Of a stretch of 64,000 nt of DNA, positions 11,662-22,553 are shown piece by piece. The DNA lies in NCBI RefSeq assembly GCF_011397635.1, contig NC_064771.1:11347379-11411378 (forward strand), given 5' to 3'. Made by a program: the position numbers and the translations under genes. How positions within the stretch are numbered: the first letter of the stretch is position 1; each line of letters opens with the position of its first letter. The notes beneath the pieces were generated by a model. That model was not told where the DNA came from. It saw nothing but the letters and a program-made list of their open reading frames with translations, and searched no databases. This DNA is from Epinephelus fuscoguttatus. Taxonomy: Eukaryota; Chordata; Actinopteri; Perciformes; Serranidae.

Positions 11662-13394
11662 GGTGAGTTTTATCCGTCCAGCCTCACCGCGGTGGGAAGA
11701 AGCCTGCCCAAGAACATCCGCTGCTGGAGTCCGACAGACAGACTGACTGCTCGATCACCTGTCACCTCCGATCTGAAGTGAGAGGAGGAGGAGGAGAGAC
11801 TGGAGGGAGGAAGGACTGGAGGAGCCTGAGCGATCCGAGCCGGGGCTGGAGGAAACCTCTCTGTCTGTGTGTGTGTGTCTCACTGATAGCTTTATTACTG
11901 AGTCTCACTGACTGCATAATAATCAAGCCTATATGTTACCATCACCTCCTCCTCCTCCTCCTCCTCCTCCTCACTCCCTCCTCCCCTGCCTGCCTGTCTG
12001 TCTCCTCTCCCCTCCACCCCTGGTCATATCTGATCAAAGTGAGACACCCAGCGGTGGAATACCAGACCACATTTAACTTGGCATCCCAACAATCTCTGAA
12101 AAGTCAGCCATTATCTTTGACAATAAAGTACTTACACTTAATATGTCTTTATACTCCCCAGTGCAAACAACAACACAGTTGCAGACTAATGCAAAAGAGA
12201 AACAATTATATAAAAATTGAAACAGTTAAACAGAATATTTTTAATAATTTTACCCAGTTAATATTGAAACCTACTTGTGTTTCTGTTTAGTATTTTAACA
12301 TACCGTATTATTATTTTATTTTGTGGTTTTCAGCCTTATGGTTTGCATTTCATGAAAAGGTAAGGCAGCTCTATTTGTATAGCACATTTCATACACCAGG
12401 ACAATTCAAAGTGCTTTACAGAGCAATAAAATATAAAACATAATAAAGGATACGGATATAAAAGGTAAAATTAATTACAAATTAATTTACAATTTTAAAA
12501 ATCACCATTTAAAATAGCAAAAGCCCAGACAAGAGGTGCAAAGATGAAAAGATTATTTAAAATGATTTAAAATTGAGTTTAAAAATAAGGTTGCAGTCAT
12601 TACAAAAGTAGGCAGTGTAAAAAAGGGATATTTTGGGGGGGCACTTTTTATAATTTGCAGAACATCATTTTGTGTATTATATTTAGTGTTATAAAAGACT
12701 ATATTGTGTCGTATATTGTGCAGGATTGTCCTCTTTTTATACAGCTATAGGGATTATTATGTGTTTGGTTTTTTATCATTATACATCACACAGAGGTATG
12801 ATTATATGGTGAAAAAATAACCCAAATAAAGATTAATTTGTAATAGTGGGATGTAAGACTACTTTTATTTTGTGGGACTGGAGTAGTATTTAATATTTTA
12901 TTTTTGTATTCCTATATGTGTCATTATGATATTTCACCATTTGGCCATTTTGTGTCCTTTTAATGTTGATTTTGCCTTTTAATTTATTAGTCTATCTGGT
13001 TTTCTGCCATTGTGCGTTTATAGCTAGTTAAATCCATTTTTATTTATATAGAACAATATCTCAGATCACAAATTTCCCTTTAGGGTCTAATTACAGTCAG
13101 GCGTTTTTAAAGAACAAAATGAAACCAGATCTAGTTCACATTTAGTTAATAATTATGAGCTCATACAAAATTTTGGTGGTGATTTGCTGTTTCTTGGTAA
13201 AGTTAAAACGCCTAAATCGAAAACCTGATCGATCATCAATGCGATTCACTCGATTGCTAATGTCTGTTTGCTGCGACTGCCAGAGAAAAAAACGAATACG
13301 TCATATTTACGCGACAACAGGGTGCTGCGTTGCCTTCGTATTTACAGAAATCTTGCGGCTTCTGAAAAGACAGACACTTTAAACAAAATAAAAC
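11662..13394. other. Divergent intergenic region between adap1-like and cox19
   Basis: This 1.7-kb stretch separates the two divergent start codons and should hold both promoters. The part next to adap1 (11662-12010) is GC-rich and has a CTC trinucleotide run at about 11945-11975. 12359-12440 resembles a dispersed fish repeat (GTATAGCACATTTCATAC, AAAGTGCTTTACA). The remainder is AT-rich. No clear TATA box could be tied to either gene. Confidence 0.5.
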
Positions 13395-15147
13395 ATGTCT
13401 ACCGCCATGAATTTCGGGTCGAAGAGTTTTAAACCTCGGCCCCCTGACAAAGGCTCGTTCCCTCTGGACCATTTTGGTAAGATGAGATGCAGAATGTCGT
13501 GTTTGTCCCTGTTGAATGACACTGTTTAAATTCAGTCTGGCCTGAGAGCTCCTGTGTGTTTGCAGAATGAATGTTTCATGGGTAAACTGTGAATTCAAGC
13601 AGAGACAGACATTATAGTCTGCAGCTGTTTGATAAACAAAGACCCGTCCTTAGGTTTCCCCTCTGGAGACATGCAGCTGCCCTTTGACGGCTGAAAACAG
13701 GACCACTAAGGACACTGATAAAACTGCCCCTCACAGCTTGCCGTAGCTTGAGCTATATTGGTTATTTTTACAGTAATTTTACAGTAATTCAGCTCAGTTG
13801 TGGAAACCAAGTAATTAATCTTAAGTAATGTACTTTAGTAATATTTTGAAGTACTTGTACTTTTCCTAAGTATTTCCATTTCCTGCTACGTCACATCTTC
13901 ATTTTTACTTTTTCTCCTAAGTTTAGCCTGTTTGCTATTTACTAGATTGCCAGATTAATAATACAAAATGTAATGAACAAATTATGGTGTAATACATATG
14001 TCCATAAGTTTTATTGATCCTCAGTACGGAATTGGAAAGCTACACATATAACGTTAGTAAGTAATATATATAAACTGTATAGGTCTACAATTTAATTAAT
14101 ACAGTCATATTGGTAAATTAGAATACCCTCACCTTTACCAGCTGAAATATTAAAGTGATGTACACATTAATGAATCAGTAATCAAAATCCTATAATATAT
14201 TTTATGCTGAAATGGGTCTAATGCAAAATGAGTACTTTTACTTTTGCCACTTTAAGTAGCCTATTTGTTGATTCTAATACTTTTAATACTGAATGCAGGT
14301 ATTTGACTTGTAGCAGAGTATTTGTATACCGTGGTATTGTATCTGAGCACTTCGTCCACTACTGCTTAATGGTTATACATGGCAGGCTCATACTGGGGCT
14401 TAGCTGATACAGGCTGCTGTGTTCTAAATTAACAATCATTGATAAAACACACACACAGTCCAACAAACTATATTTGTGAGTTACATCTACCAGAGGACTC
14501 ACAGTGCTGCTCCTTTTAAGAATCCTTCTTTATTACAGGAAGTAAAGTTTGAGCTTAAATTGGGCCTTTGTCAGGTACAATTCAATCAAAGTGACTCAGG
14601 TTTGTGTCGAAGTAATTGTCTTGTGTGGTGACAATGTGGATGACTTAAGATAAAACCAATAATAGTACATCACAAAGGGAGTCATCTAAAGCATTACAAA
14701 ATAAACAAAATACAGAGGACATTTTCAAACATATGACAAGGAATAATGTCTTACATCTCTACGGTTCGGCTGGACTTGGATGTTGATATGCTTTATTATT
14801 TCAGGAGAGTGTAAAGCCTTCAAGGATATATTTATGAAATGTCTGAGAGAAAACAGCTTTGACAACTCCAAGTGCCGACTGCAGTCCAAAGAGTACCTGG
14901 AATGCCGCATGGACAAGTAAGAAACCTCATTGAAGATACAGCTTACACCTCTTAAAATCCTTAGATCTGCCGACTGAGTAAACTGTAACACTGTAGTTAT
15001 ACCTTTTAAATGAGAATTGTAATTTTTCCTGAGAGCTGTCTTGTGTTTTCCAGCCAGCTGATGGCCAGAGAGCCTCTGGAGAAACTGGGATTCAAGGACC
15101 TGATGGATCCTCCTCCGAGTCAAGCAGACAGAGACGCTAAACCCTGA
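13395..15147 (+). CDS. cox19: Cytochrome c oxidase assembly factor COX19
   Basis: Three exons, 13395-13476, 14805-14916 and 15054-15147, with GT-AG junctions and phases 1 and 2, join into 95 codons plus TGA. The protein opens [20 protein letters not shown], the typical COX19 head. It then has twin CX9C motifs, [11 protein letters not shown] and [11 protein letters not shown], the helical hairpin oxidised by Mia40 on import into the mitochondrial intermembrane space. COX19 helps copper delivery to cytochrome c oxidase with COX11. Human COX19 is about 90 residues, so the length is normal. ATTAAA at 15233-15238 or AATAAA at 15427-15432 may signal polyadenylation. No lesion is visible. An inverted fragment of its intron 1 occurs at 46240-46622. 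Confidence 0.95.
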
Positions 15148-15232
15148 CCTGTTACTGCACCACAGCTGCTGTTTCAGAAATGCAGTGATGGTGTTGCTGG
15201 GAACTTTTTTTATCAAACAATTTGTTGTGCAG

Positions 15233-15432
15233 ATTAAAGGCAAAGACTACTGTGAGTGTGAAGCTGAGGAGATTCGCTTCAAAGACTCTGAGACAGTGGG
15301 CCTGTGAGAGGACACTGTGGTTTGCTTTGGGGCCTTAGTTTGTCACAGAGAACAAACTAATTGTATCAATATTTTGTGTACATAAGATATGATATGTATT
15401 ATATGGAGATGATATTTTGGCTTGTGAATAAA
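15233..15432 (+). promoter_or_regulatory. Candidate cox19 polyadenylation signals
   Basis: ATTAAA at 15233-15238 and AATAAA at 15427-15432 lie 86 and 280 bases after the cox19 stop. Either could direct 3' end formation; nothing in the sequence decides between them. Confidence 0.5.
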
Positions 15433-16659
15433 TCTTTTGTTTTTAAACTAAACTGTGTGTGCAAATTGACTCTAGCAATCGATACAGTCAAAATGGTGAC
15501 ACCTGCTGGCAAGTCATTGATATTGCATTTGTATGGCTGGACGTAATCATGAGCAGTTTTTTTTACAGTCAAAACCCCTCTCGTCTCTTTTGCTGTAAAA
15601 TGTAAATGTGATGACTCATCTTAAACTCAAAACATAAAGTATCCACTCAAATGCGATCTAGGCTGGCTGGCAATACTCAGCAGAGGATGTTTCTATAGGC
15701 GATATACAGGTTGCAGCTTAGGGTGCCATCCAAATGAGGGTGCACCAAAATCCTAGCTGTAATGCTACAGCATTGATGGGCATGATGGAGTGGAGTGTAT
15801 GTGGAAAACATCTGTGTAAGAGAAAGTGAAAGGCAAAACACATTTAGGATGCAGTAAAATAAAACTGAAAATAAAAAAAGAAGAAAGTTGAAATTTTGCA
15901 CATGCCATATTCTTTCAGTTTGATATATATTGTTATTGTTTATTAGCCAAGTTTGTCATATGTGTTTTGGTTTTTAATTAGCTTGTTCTTGATTGTAATA
16001 AATACAATAAATATAAAAGGCTTTTCCTTCTGCTTGAATTTCCAAATAATGTTTAAAGTCTAATTTACTCATTCATCACTATCTTCCTCCTCCAAATCTA
16101 ACAATGTAGATAAAGACAGTGAGCAGTCCTACAGCTCCGTATCTCTCGATTTCCCTCTCATCTTTTTCACAAGCCAGTCATTAAGGATTTCATTTAAATC
16201 TCTCATGTAAGATATCACATTTTAGAAGCTAAAGCTGCTATGAATGCCATTTTACTTAATGAAAACAGAATACCTTTAACCAGACTCTACAGTTTTTTAA
16301 GTACAAAATTCCAGCAGCGAGACTGATTTGAGTGTGATCTAAGTGCCTGCTGCTTTAAAATGCTTTGGGCGTAACATCACTACTATTAACCAGCTGATTC
16401 TCAGATGTCTGAGTTCCAGAATGATAAAATTGACACTTTAACAAGCCTGTCTGAAGCTCAGTGAACACAATAGAGTGCTGCAGGAATGACATTTTGTTGT
16501 AGGCCTATGGGGAGGTTACCGCCCCCTGGTTCTGTCATCAAAAAAACAATTACATTTCCCCATTGGATTTTGGATTACTGCAGAAAATAAGCTGCGTGGC
16601 AAACAAAAGTTTATGATACTTATGCATTTTGTTCAGCAAGATAATCTGCACAAATGAAC
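15433..16659. other. No gene seen between cox19 and the inverted duplication
   Basis: AT-rich sequence with no exon or clear repeat. Its right edge at about 16660 is where similarity to the inverted arm at 44955 begins. Confidence 0.4.
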
Positions 16660-16971
16660 ACTAATAATGATTTCTGGAGTGTAAATGCAATCACCGAAAG
16701 TGCAAAGCTAACATTAGGCTATCAGCAAACTTCACCTTCAGAGATAATAAATGCATATCTATGTACCAGTGACACCAAGCTGCTATATGACTTGGTCAAA
16801 ATTACTTTGGTGTAAAGAGTCCTATAAAGACATAGTTATTATCTTGATATGTATTAAAACAATAGATAATTAAAGCTCTAATTCAGGAACATTAAAAAAA
16901 ATGGTTTAAATATAAAGATTTCTGTTGGAAGGTCATAATGTATCATCTTCATTTTGGCTGTTGGACGCCTT

Positions 16972-19900
16972 TCAGTAGCAACATATCCCTTTCTGTGGAG
17001 AAAAACAAAGTTATAGGTTAATCTGTAGAAAATTAAAGGACCCTTCAAAGTATGCTGCATTTGATTTGCCACAAATGTACAACATTACTTGTTACTGTGG
17101 GAATATGGAACAAAATAAATCATGAAAAAGAAAATGGTAATATAAAAACAAACATAAAAGTCTGTCTTCCAAACTTACTTTCTGTAACCTTTGGAATCTT
17201 CTTTTGAGCCATTTGGCTTCTGGATCCACACAGTACTGTGTTTTGTTCGCAGTGGTAAAACTGTAGAGTTGGAAAGACAAATAGGAATATAATACTTCAT
17301 TAAAATACAATACCGTAATAACACCTCAGAATTACCCCGTAGTGACAAATTGTAAAATAATGATTGCTTATATCCTCTTTTAAATGAGCAGTATGAGGGA
17401 TTTAGTGGCATCTAGTGATAAGGGTTGCACATTGCACCTAACTCAATGCCCCTCGGCTCAATCCCTCCTTTCCATGCATGTAGTAGAGCCTACGTCGGCC
17501 TTCAGGTAATGTAAGAACACACAAGGCCTCTATAGAGCCAGTCCTTTCAGAGCTACTCTAAAAACATGGTAGTACAACATAGTGAGCTCCATGGAAGTTG
17601 ACCAGCTCAATGAAGGGCTCATTCTAAGCTAATAAAAAATAAAATGATTCTTAGTTTCACATGCTTATATATGTAATTATTATTAGATGACTATATTACA
17701 TGTTTGCCAATAGATCAGGGCATTTAAAGCCATTTAAATACCAACTGCTGCAATTTTTCTTCACATTATGCCCCGTTTGTCTGCCTAAAATTTGCTTTCC
17801 ACCACACCCCAAATACAGACAGAGGATGAGGTTTGTGTTAGTGTTATACTTTTTCTTACAGGAACGCATGTATTCCACAATGAGCAAATGTGGTTTCCCT
17901 CTGTTCGAAGCAGGAAACAAAGGGCTCTTGAATGTGGGCCTTTGAGGCTTTCATACAGCAGGGGGGGATAATGAGTCCTGGGACCCTGGGCCAAGGCCTG
18001 TAACACTGAGGATGCCCTGAAACACAGCACACAAAAACACACACAATAACATTAGTAATGCCGGGTTCACGCTTCACAGTATTTTTGTCTGTTAACAATG
18101 GCCACTGTGTCAGATTAGGCAAATATAATTATAGTCATAAAAATTTAGGAAGAACTATATAAATCAACAAATCAACTCAGGATAACTGGGCTCAACCACT
18201 GGTACAGGTGTGAACACAACAGGTAACTTATTTTTGCCTCTTTTTGCAAGTATTGTTGAAGTTGGCACGGCTCATGGCACCGGTAACTGCGATGGCTGGT
18301 AAATGATAAGCCATGTTACCCACATGGATGCCAGGCCACACACCTTCACCAGCTCAATCATTTCCACGGATCACGTCAACCCCTTCAACTGGGAACATAA
18401 ATTGAACACCAACTGCCGCTTGACCGGACGGCAAACCTGAAAGCAGATTTAATTTGTGGCGGAGAGCCAAGATGGGAACCAGACCCATTCCTTGGTCATC
18501 AGTGTCATCAGTGCCACTAAAACAGGAAAAGTGCATGCATGTATCAGGCAACTGCAACTTTTTTCTGACCCTGGACTGACAGAAACCCCTCAGATATGGA
18601 TGCTGAATCATCAGACTTCTTGCCTAGTGTTGGACTGCAGCTCCACCCCAGGAACTGCACAAACTGATGAACTGTTTTAACACCAGATGTGCAAATTCAA
18701 AGATGTGCTGTCTGACTTGGAAAGCGGAACTTGAGCCTCTTGTGCCTTACCTGTCAGAACACACAGGAGAAGACGGGTGTGCGCATCATCAGACCACTCT
18801 CTAGACTACACGACCCTCTCAAACAGAGAGTAACACATCTGGATCCTTCTCTGCAAACTTCAGAATGGTACATGGACTGCACTTGTATAGTGCTTTTCAA
18901 GTCTTCCGACCACTCAAAGTGCTTTTATACTACAAGCCACATTCACCCATTCACACACACATTCGCACACTGGTGGCCGAGGCTAACATGCATGGTGCCT
19001 CCTGCTACTCAGTAACCATTCACACACTGATGGAACAGCCATGGAGCATTTAGGGTTCAGTATCTTGCCCAAGGACACTTCAACAAGTGGACAGAAGGAG
19101 CCAGGGATTGAACTGCCGATTTTCCAATTAGTGGATGACCCTCTCTGCCTCTGGGCCACAGCCGCCCCAAACAGTAGACACAAGTTAGCCAAACACAACC
19201 AAACACAAGTTAGTTGCCACATCAAACTCACATTTACTCTGAACCAAACCCCTTACAGGTTTACCTTTTTTAAATCAAATTTAGTTTGCATTGCTGCAGT
19301 TACAGTTCAGCCAGTTCTGTTCTTTGTCTCGTTACTTCCATTTCCAATTCCCTTTGTTGTTTGATTTCTCCACATTGAAACTGTAACATCAGAGGTTCTC
19401 AATGTTGTTCAAACATTAGAGCCAGCAGTTTTCCTGATGTTAATCTTGAAGGTTGCTCCCTCATATCTTCATTTATCAGTATTTAACCTTCTAGCAATTT
19501 GATTTTCCACAGCATTTTTTAAGATTCTTTAAACCTTTAATCAGGTAATTTAATTCCATAGTGATCAACAATGTTTAATAGCATTTCCTTGGTATATTTC
19601 AAATAACTCCTCAGAAGAAGACTGAACAAACTCCTCTATCATAGGAGCCATCGTGAATATAATATGTTAGAATCAATAATGTACGCAGTTACTACTTATT
19701 GCAAAATAACAACAGCAGAGCTCTCCGTGTCGACATCTGTCTCAGTGAACAGCGTTTTGTTTTATCTCTTTGAGGAAGTAGTATGTCCAAATTGAGTGCA
19801 TACAGCATGCAACAGTACATACTTTTAAAGGACAGCTGCAGAACCTACTAAGAGTAATAAGAAAAGTCTGTGATTCGGAACACATCCCTATTTACTGGTA

Positions 19901-20188
19901 ACCAGTGGTTCCAGAAAGTCCCTGCGATGCCTTTACCTCAGGAAAGTCTTGGACATGATTCCTAGCCTAAAGCTCGACCTACTTTCACTCCCACATAGAA
20001 GTTGACACCTAAGTAGAACCCATGAGATAAACCTACCAGGCAACACAAAAGGCCCCAAAGTTATTTTGAACCCCACTTTACTGGACTAAAAGACTCCAGT
20101 AGTCAAAGGCACACTCACCTTGTTCGGGGAGGATCAGCAGCATAGTTAAGTACATGAGACACACCTCAGAGCTAATGGAGAAAGGCAT
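16972..20188 (-). CDS. CC chemokine CK-A (complete, four exons)
   Basis: Exons on the minus strand are 20188-20119, 18016-17860, 17260-17179 and 16992-16972 (70, 157, 82 and 21 bases), all with GT-AG junctions and phases 1, 2 and 0. They join into 109 residues plus TGA. Residues 1-23 form a hydrophobic signal peptide (MPFSISSEVCLMYLTMLLIL). The mature part has the adjacent CC pair (PPCC), then VSCFEQ, AHCGIHAF, YCVDPEAKWLKRR and a Cys-containing tail (KKGICCY). The canonical four cysteines plus an extra pair give a CCL1-like six-cysteine layout. CC chemokines are secreted and attract leukocytes through G-protein-coupled receptors. The exon plan matches the teleost CC-chemokine norm, though the 21-base last coding exon is short. 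Orthology to a named CCL was not established. It lies in the left arm of the inverted duplication. Confidence 0.85.
18865..19180 (-). mobile_element. tRNA-derived SINE inside CK-A intron 1
   Basis: On the minus strand the head reads GGGGCGGCTGTGGCCCAGAGG, with a B-box-like GTTCAATCCCTGG. A body follows with TTGGGCAAGATACTGAACCC and a tail with GCACTTTGAGTGGTCGGAAG. This is a SINE plan common in percomorph fish. The same insertion is present in the other arm at 42030-42345, so it predates the inverted duplication. Confidence 0.7.
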
Positions 20189-20747
20189 CCTGGGCTCCAG
20201 GTGTGACTGTGTATAGCAGAGACGTGGTCGTAGTGAGTAATGAAGAGCCCGATTCTGAAGACTCACTCAACAAACTTTTGTTAAATAATGTGTTTGAAGA
20301 GGAGGAGTGTTTGTTATTGAGGGAATGTTTTCTCAGGGAGAGGATATTAGATGACCTGCAGGGCGCTGCTGCACAGCTGCAGAGCGAGATGGCCAAAACA
20401 TGTGGCTGGCAGCTGTGGCTGCAACAGATTTCAGCTGAACCAATACCAGATCCCAAATTCCAAACAATTAAACTAAGACAAACCATGCCAGATGTAGCCT
20501 GATATCTGTTAGAAACTGGCATGAAATCACTGGTCTCACTTTCAGTCCTAATACACTGAACTAATCAGCGACTGACATAAACAGGCATGTTTTTGAGCAG
20601 CTGCTGGCGGCCAAGCAGAGAGGACTTGTTTCCTCCAGACAGATGTTTCCCGAAGTGCACTGAATATTGAAACACAAGTTGATAGTGTTGGGAAATAATT
20701 AAAGCCTACTGCTTTTTTTGTGTGTTACAAGTAAGTTATATCTAGTG

Positions 20748-20750
<3 letters not shown>

Positions 20751-20798
<48 letters not shown>
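20751..20798. repeat. (CA)n microsatellite
   Basis: Uninterrupted dinucleotide tract, matched by the shorter TG tract at 40283-40315 in the other arm. Confidence 0.95.
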
Positions 20799-20966
20799 GA
20801 ACAGTTTACTCTAAGAAATCAGGCCATGCATGTAAGGACCTGATTAACTTTACTGACTGCTAATCATTACAAAACACATGACAAAGACCTTTTAAATAGG
20901 GCAGGTATAGAGTATGAAAAAAATGAAAATACAAAGGCAACCCAACAGAGCCTTTCCATCCACATA

Positions 20967-22553
20967 CAGTACAGGCCAAAAGTTTGGACACACCTTCTCA
21001 TTCAATGCGTTTTCTTTATTTTCATGACTATTTACATTGTAGATTCTCACTGAAGGCATCAAAACTATGAATGAACACATGTGGAGTTATGTACTTAACA
21101 AAAAAAGGTGAAATAACTGAAAACATGTTTTATATTCTAGTTTCTTCAAAATAGCCACGCTTTGCTCTGATTACTGCTTTGCACACTCTTGGCATTCTCT
21201 CCATGAGCTTCAAGAGGTAGTCACCTGAAATGGTTTCCACTTCACAGGTGGGCCTTATCAGGGTTAATTAGTGGAATTTCTTGCTTTATCAATGGGGTTG
21301 GGACCATCAGTTGTGTTGTGCAGAAGTCAGGTTAATACACAGCCGACAGCCCTATTGGACAACTGTTAAAATTCATATTATGGCAAGAACCAATCAGCTA
21401 ACTAAAGAAAAACGAGTGGCCGTCATTACTTTAAGAAATGAAGGTCAGTCAGTCCGGAAAATTGCAAAAACTTTAAATGTGTCCCCAAGTGGAGTCGCAA
21501 AAACCATCAAGCGCTACAACGAAACTGGCACACATGAGGACCGACCCAGGAAAGGAAGACCAAGAGTCACCTCTGCTTCTGAGGATAAGTTCATCCGAGT
21601 CACCAGCCTCAGAAATGGCAAGTTAACAGCAGCTCAGATCAGAGACCAGATGAATGCCACACAGAGTTCTAGCAGCAGACCCATCTCTAGAACAAATAGC
21701 TGCTAGGAAACCACTGCTAAGGAGAGGCAACAAGCAGAAGAGATTTGTTTGGGCCAAGAAACACAAGGAATGGACATTAGACCAGTGGAAATCTGTGCTT
21801 TGGTCTGATGAGTCCAAATTTCAGATCTTTGGTTCCAACCGCCGTGTCTTTGTGAGATGCAGAAAAGGTGAACGGATGGATTCCACATGCCTGGTTCCCA
21901 CTGTGAAGCATGGAGGAGGAGGTGTGATGGTGTGGGGGTGTTTTGCTGGTGACACTGTTGGGGATTTATTCAAAATTGAAGGCACACTGAACCAGCATGG
22001 CTACCACAGCATCCTGCAGCGACATGCCATCCCATCCGGTTTGCGTTTAGTTGGACGATCATTTATTTTTCAACAGGACAATGACCCCAAACACACCTCC
22101 AGGCTGTGTAAGGGCTATTTGACCAAGAAGGAGAGTGATGGAGTGCTGCGGCAGATGACCTGGCCTCCACAGTCACCGGATCTGAACCCAATCGAGATGG
22201 TTTGGGGTGAGCTGGACCGCAGAGTGAAGGCAAAGGGGCCAACAAGTGCTAAACACCTCTGGGAACTCCTTCAAGACTGTTGGAAAACCATTTCAGGTGA
22301 CTACCTCTTGAAGCTCATGGAGAGAATGCCAAGAGTGTGCAAAGCAGTAATCAGAGCAAAGGGTGGCTATTTTGAAGAAACTAGAATATAAAACATGTTT
22401 TCAGTTATTCACCTTTTTTTGTTAAGTACATAACTCCACATGTGTTCATTCATAGTTTTGATGCCTTCAGTGAGAATCTACAATGTAAATAGTCATGAAA
22501 ATAAAGAAAACGCATTGAATGAGAAGGTGTGTCCAAACTTTTGGCCTGTACTG
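20967..22553 (+). mobile_element. Tc1-like DNA transposon copy 1 (DD38E type, inactive)
   Basis: A 1587-bp element starts CAGTACAGGCCAAAAGTTTG and ends with its reverse complement. It is flanked by TA at 20965-20966 and 22554-22555. Terminal inverted repeats are unusually long, about 270 bp (20967-21236 and 22285-22553), and the right one overlaps the end of the transposase frame. The left flank is the reversed chemokine arm and the right flank is the tandem unit at 22554. The two flanks do not come from one contiguous ancestral site as seen at 40107, which points to rearrangement through this element. Confidence 0.92.
21380..22391 (+). pseudogene. Tc1-like transposase with 41-bp frameshifting deletion
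   Basis: Translation from ATG 21380 gives a paired-like HTH head (MARTNQLTKEKR, VRKIAKTLNVSPSGVAKTIK). The frame is lost near 21693-21700, where 41 bases present in copy 2 are missing at a CAA microhomology. The rest resumes one frame over to TAA 22389-22391. It contains the first catalytic Asp (WSDESKF), the second (QQDNDPKHTS) and the Glu (PQSPDLNPIE). There are 38 residues between the second Asp and the Glu, against 34 in classical Tc1/Sleeping Beauty enzymes. This matches DD38E families reported from fish. The enzyme would catalyse cut-and-paste transposition into TA sites; this copy cannot make it. Confidence 0.9.

Larger units (their letters stand above)
16660..20965 (-). repeat. Left arm of large inverted duplication
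   Basis: Read on the minus strand, this arm matches 40115-44955 on the plus strand over its whole length, at what looks like well above 95% identity, with a few indels. The plus arm has extra blocks at about 41146-41549 and 43009-43440 and lacks about 200 bases around chemokine exon 1. The inner edge (20965/40115) is the TA where a Tc1-like element sits in this arm. The arm carries the complete chemokine gene CK-A. Confidence 0.9.

Noticed and set aside
13486-13875. Possibility that the cox19 intron match at 46240 is merely a dispersed repeat
   Set aside because: The outer part (AAGTAATGTACTTTAGTAAT type) is repeat-like, but the central 50 bases around the CAGCTGCCCTTTGACGGC segment match exactly and have no repeat character, so duplication is preferred.
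16972-20188. Assigning CK-A and CK-B genes to a named CCL orthologue
   Set aside because: Teleost CC chemokines have diverged too much for naming by eye; symbols were left empty.
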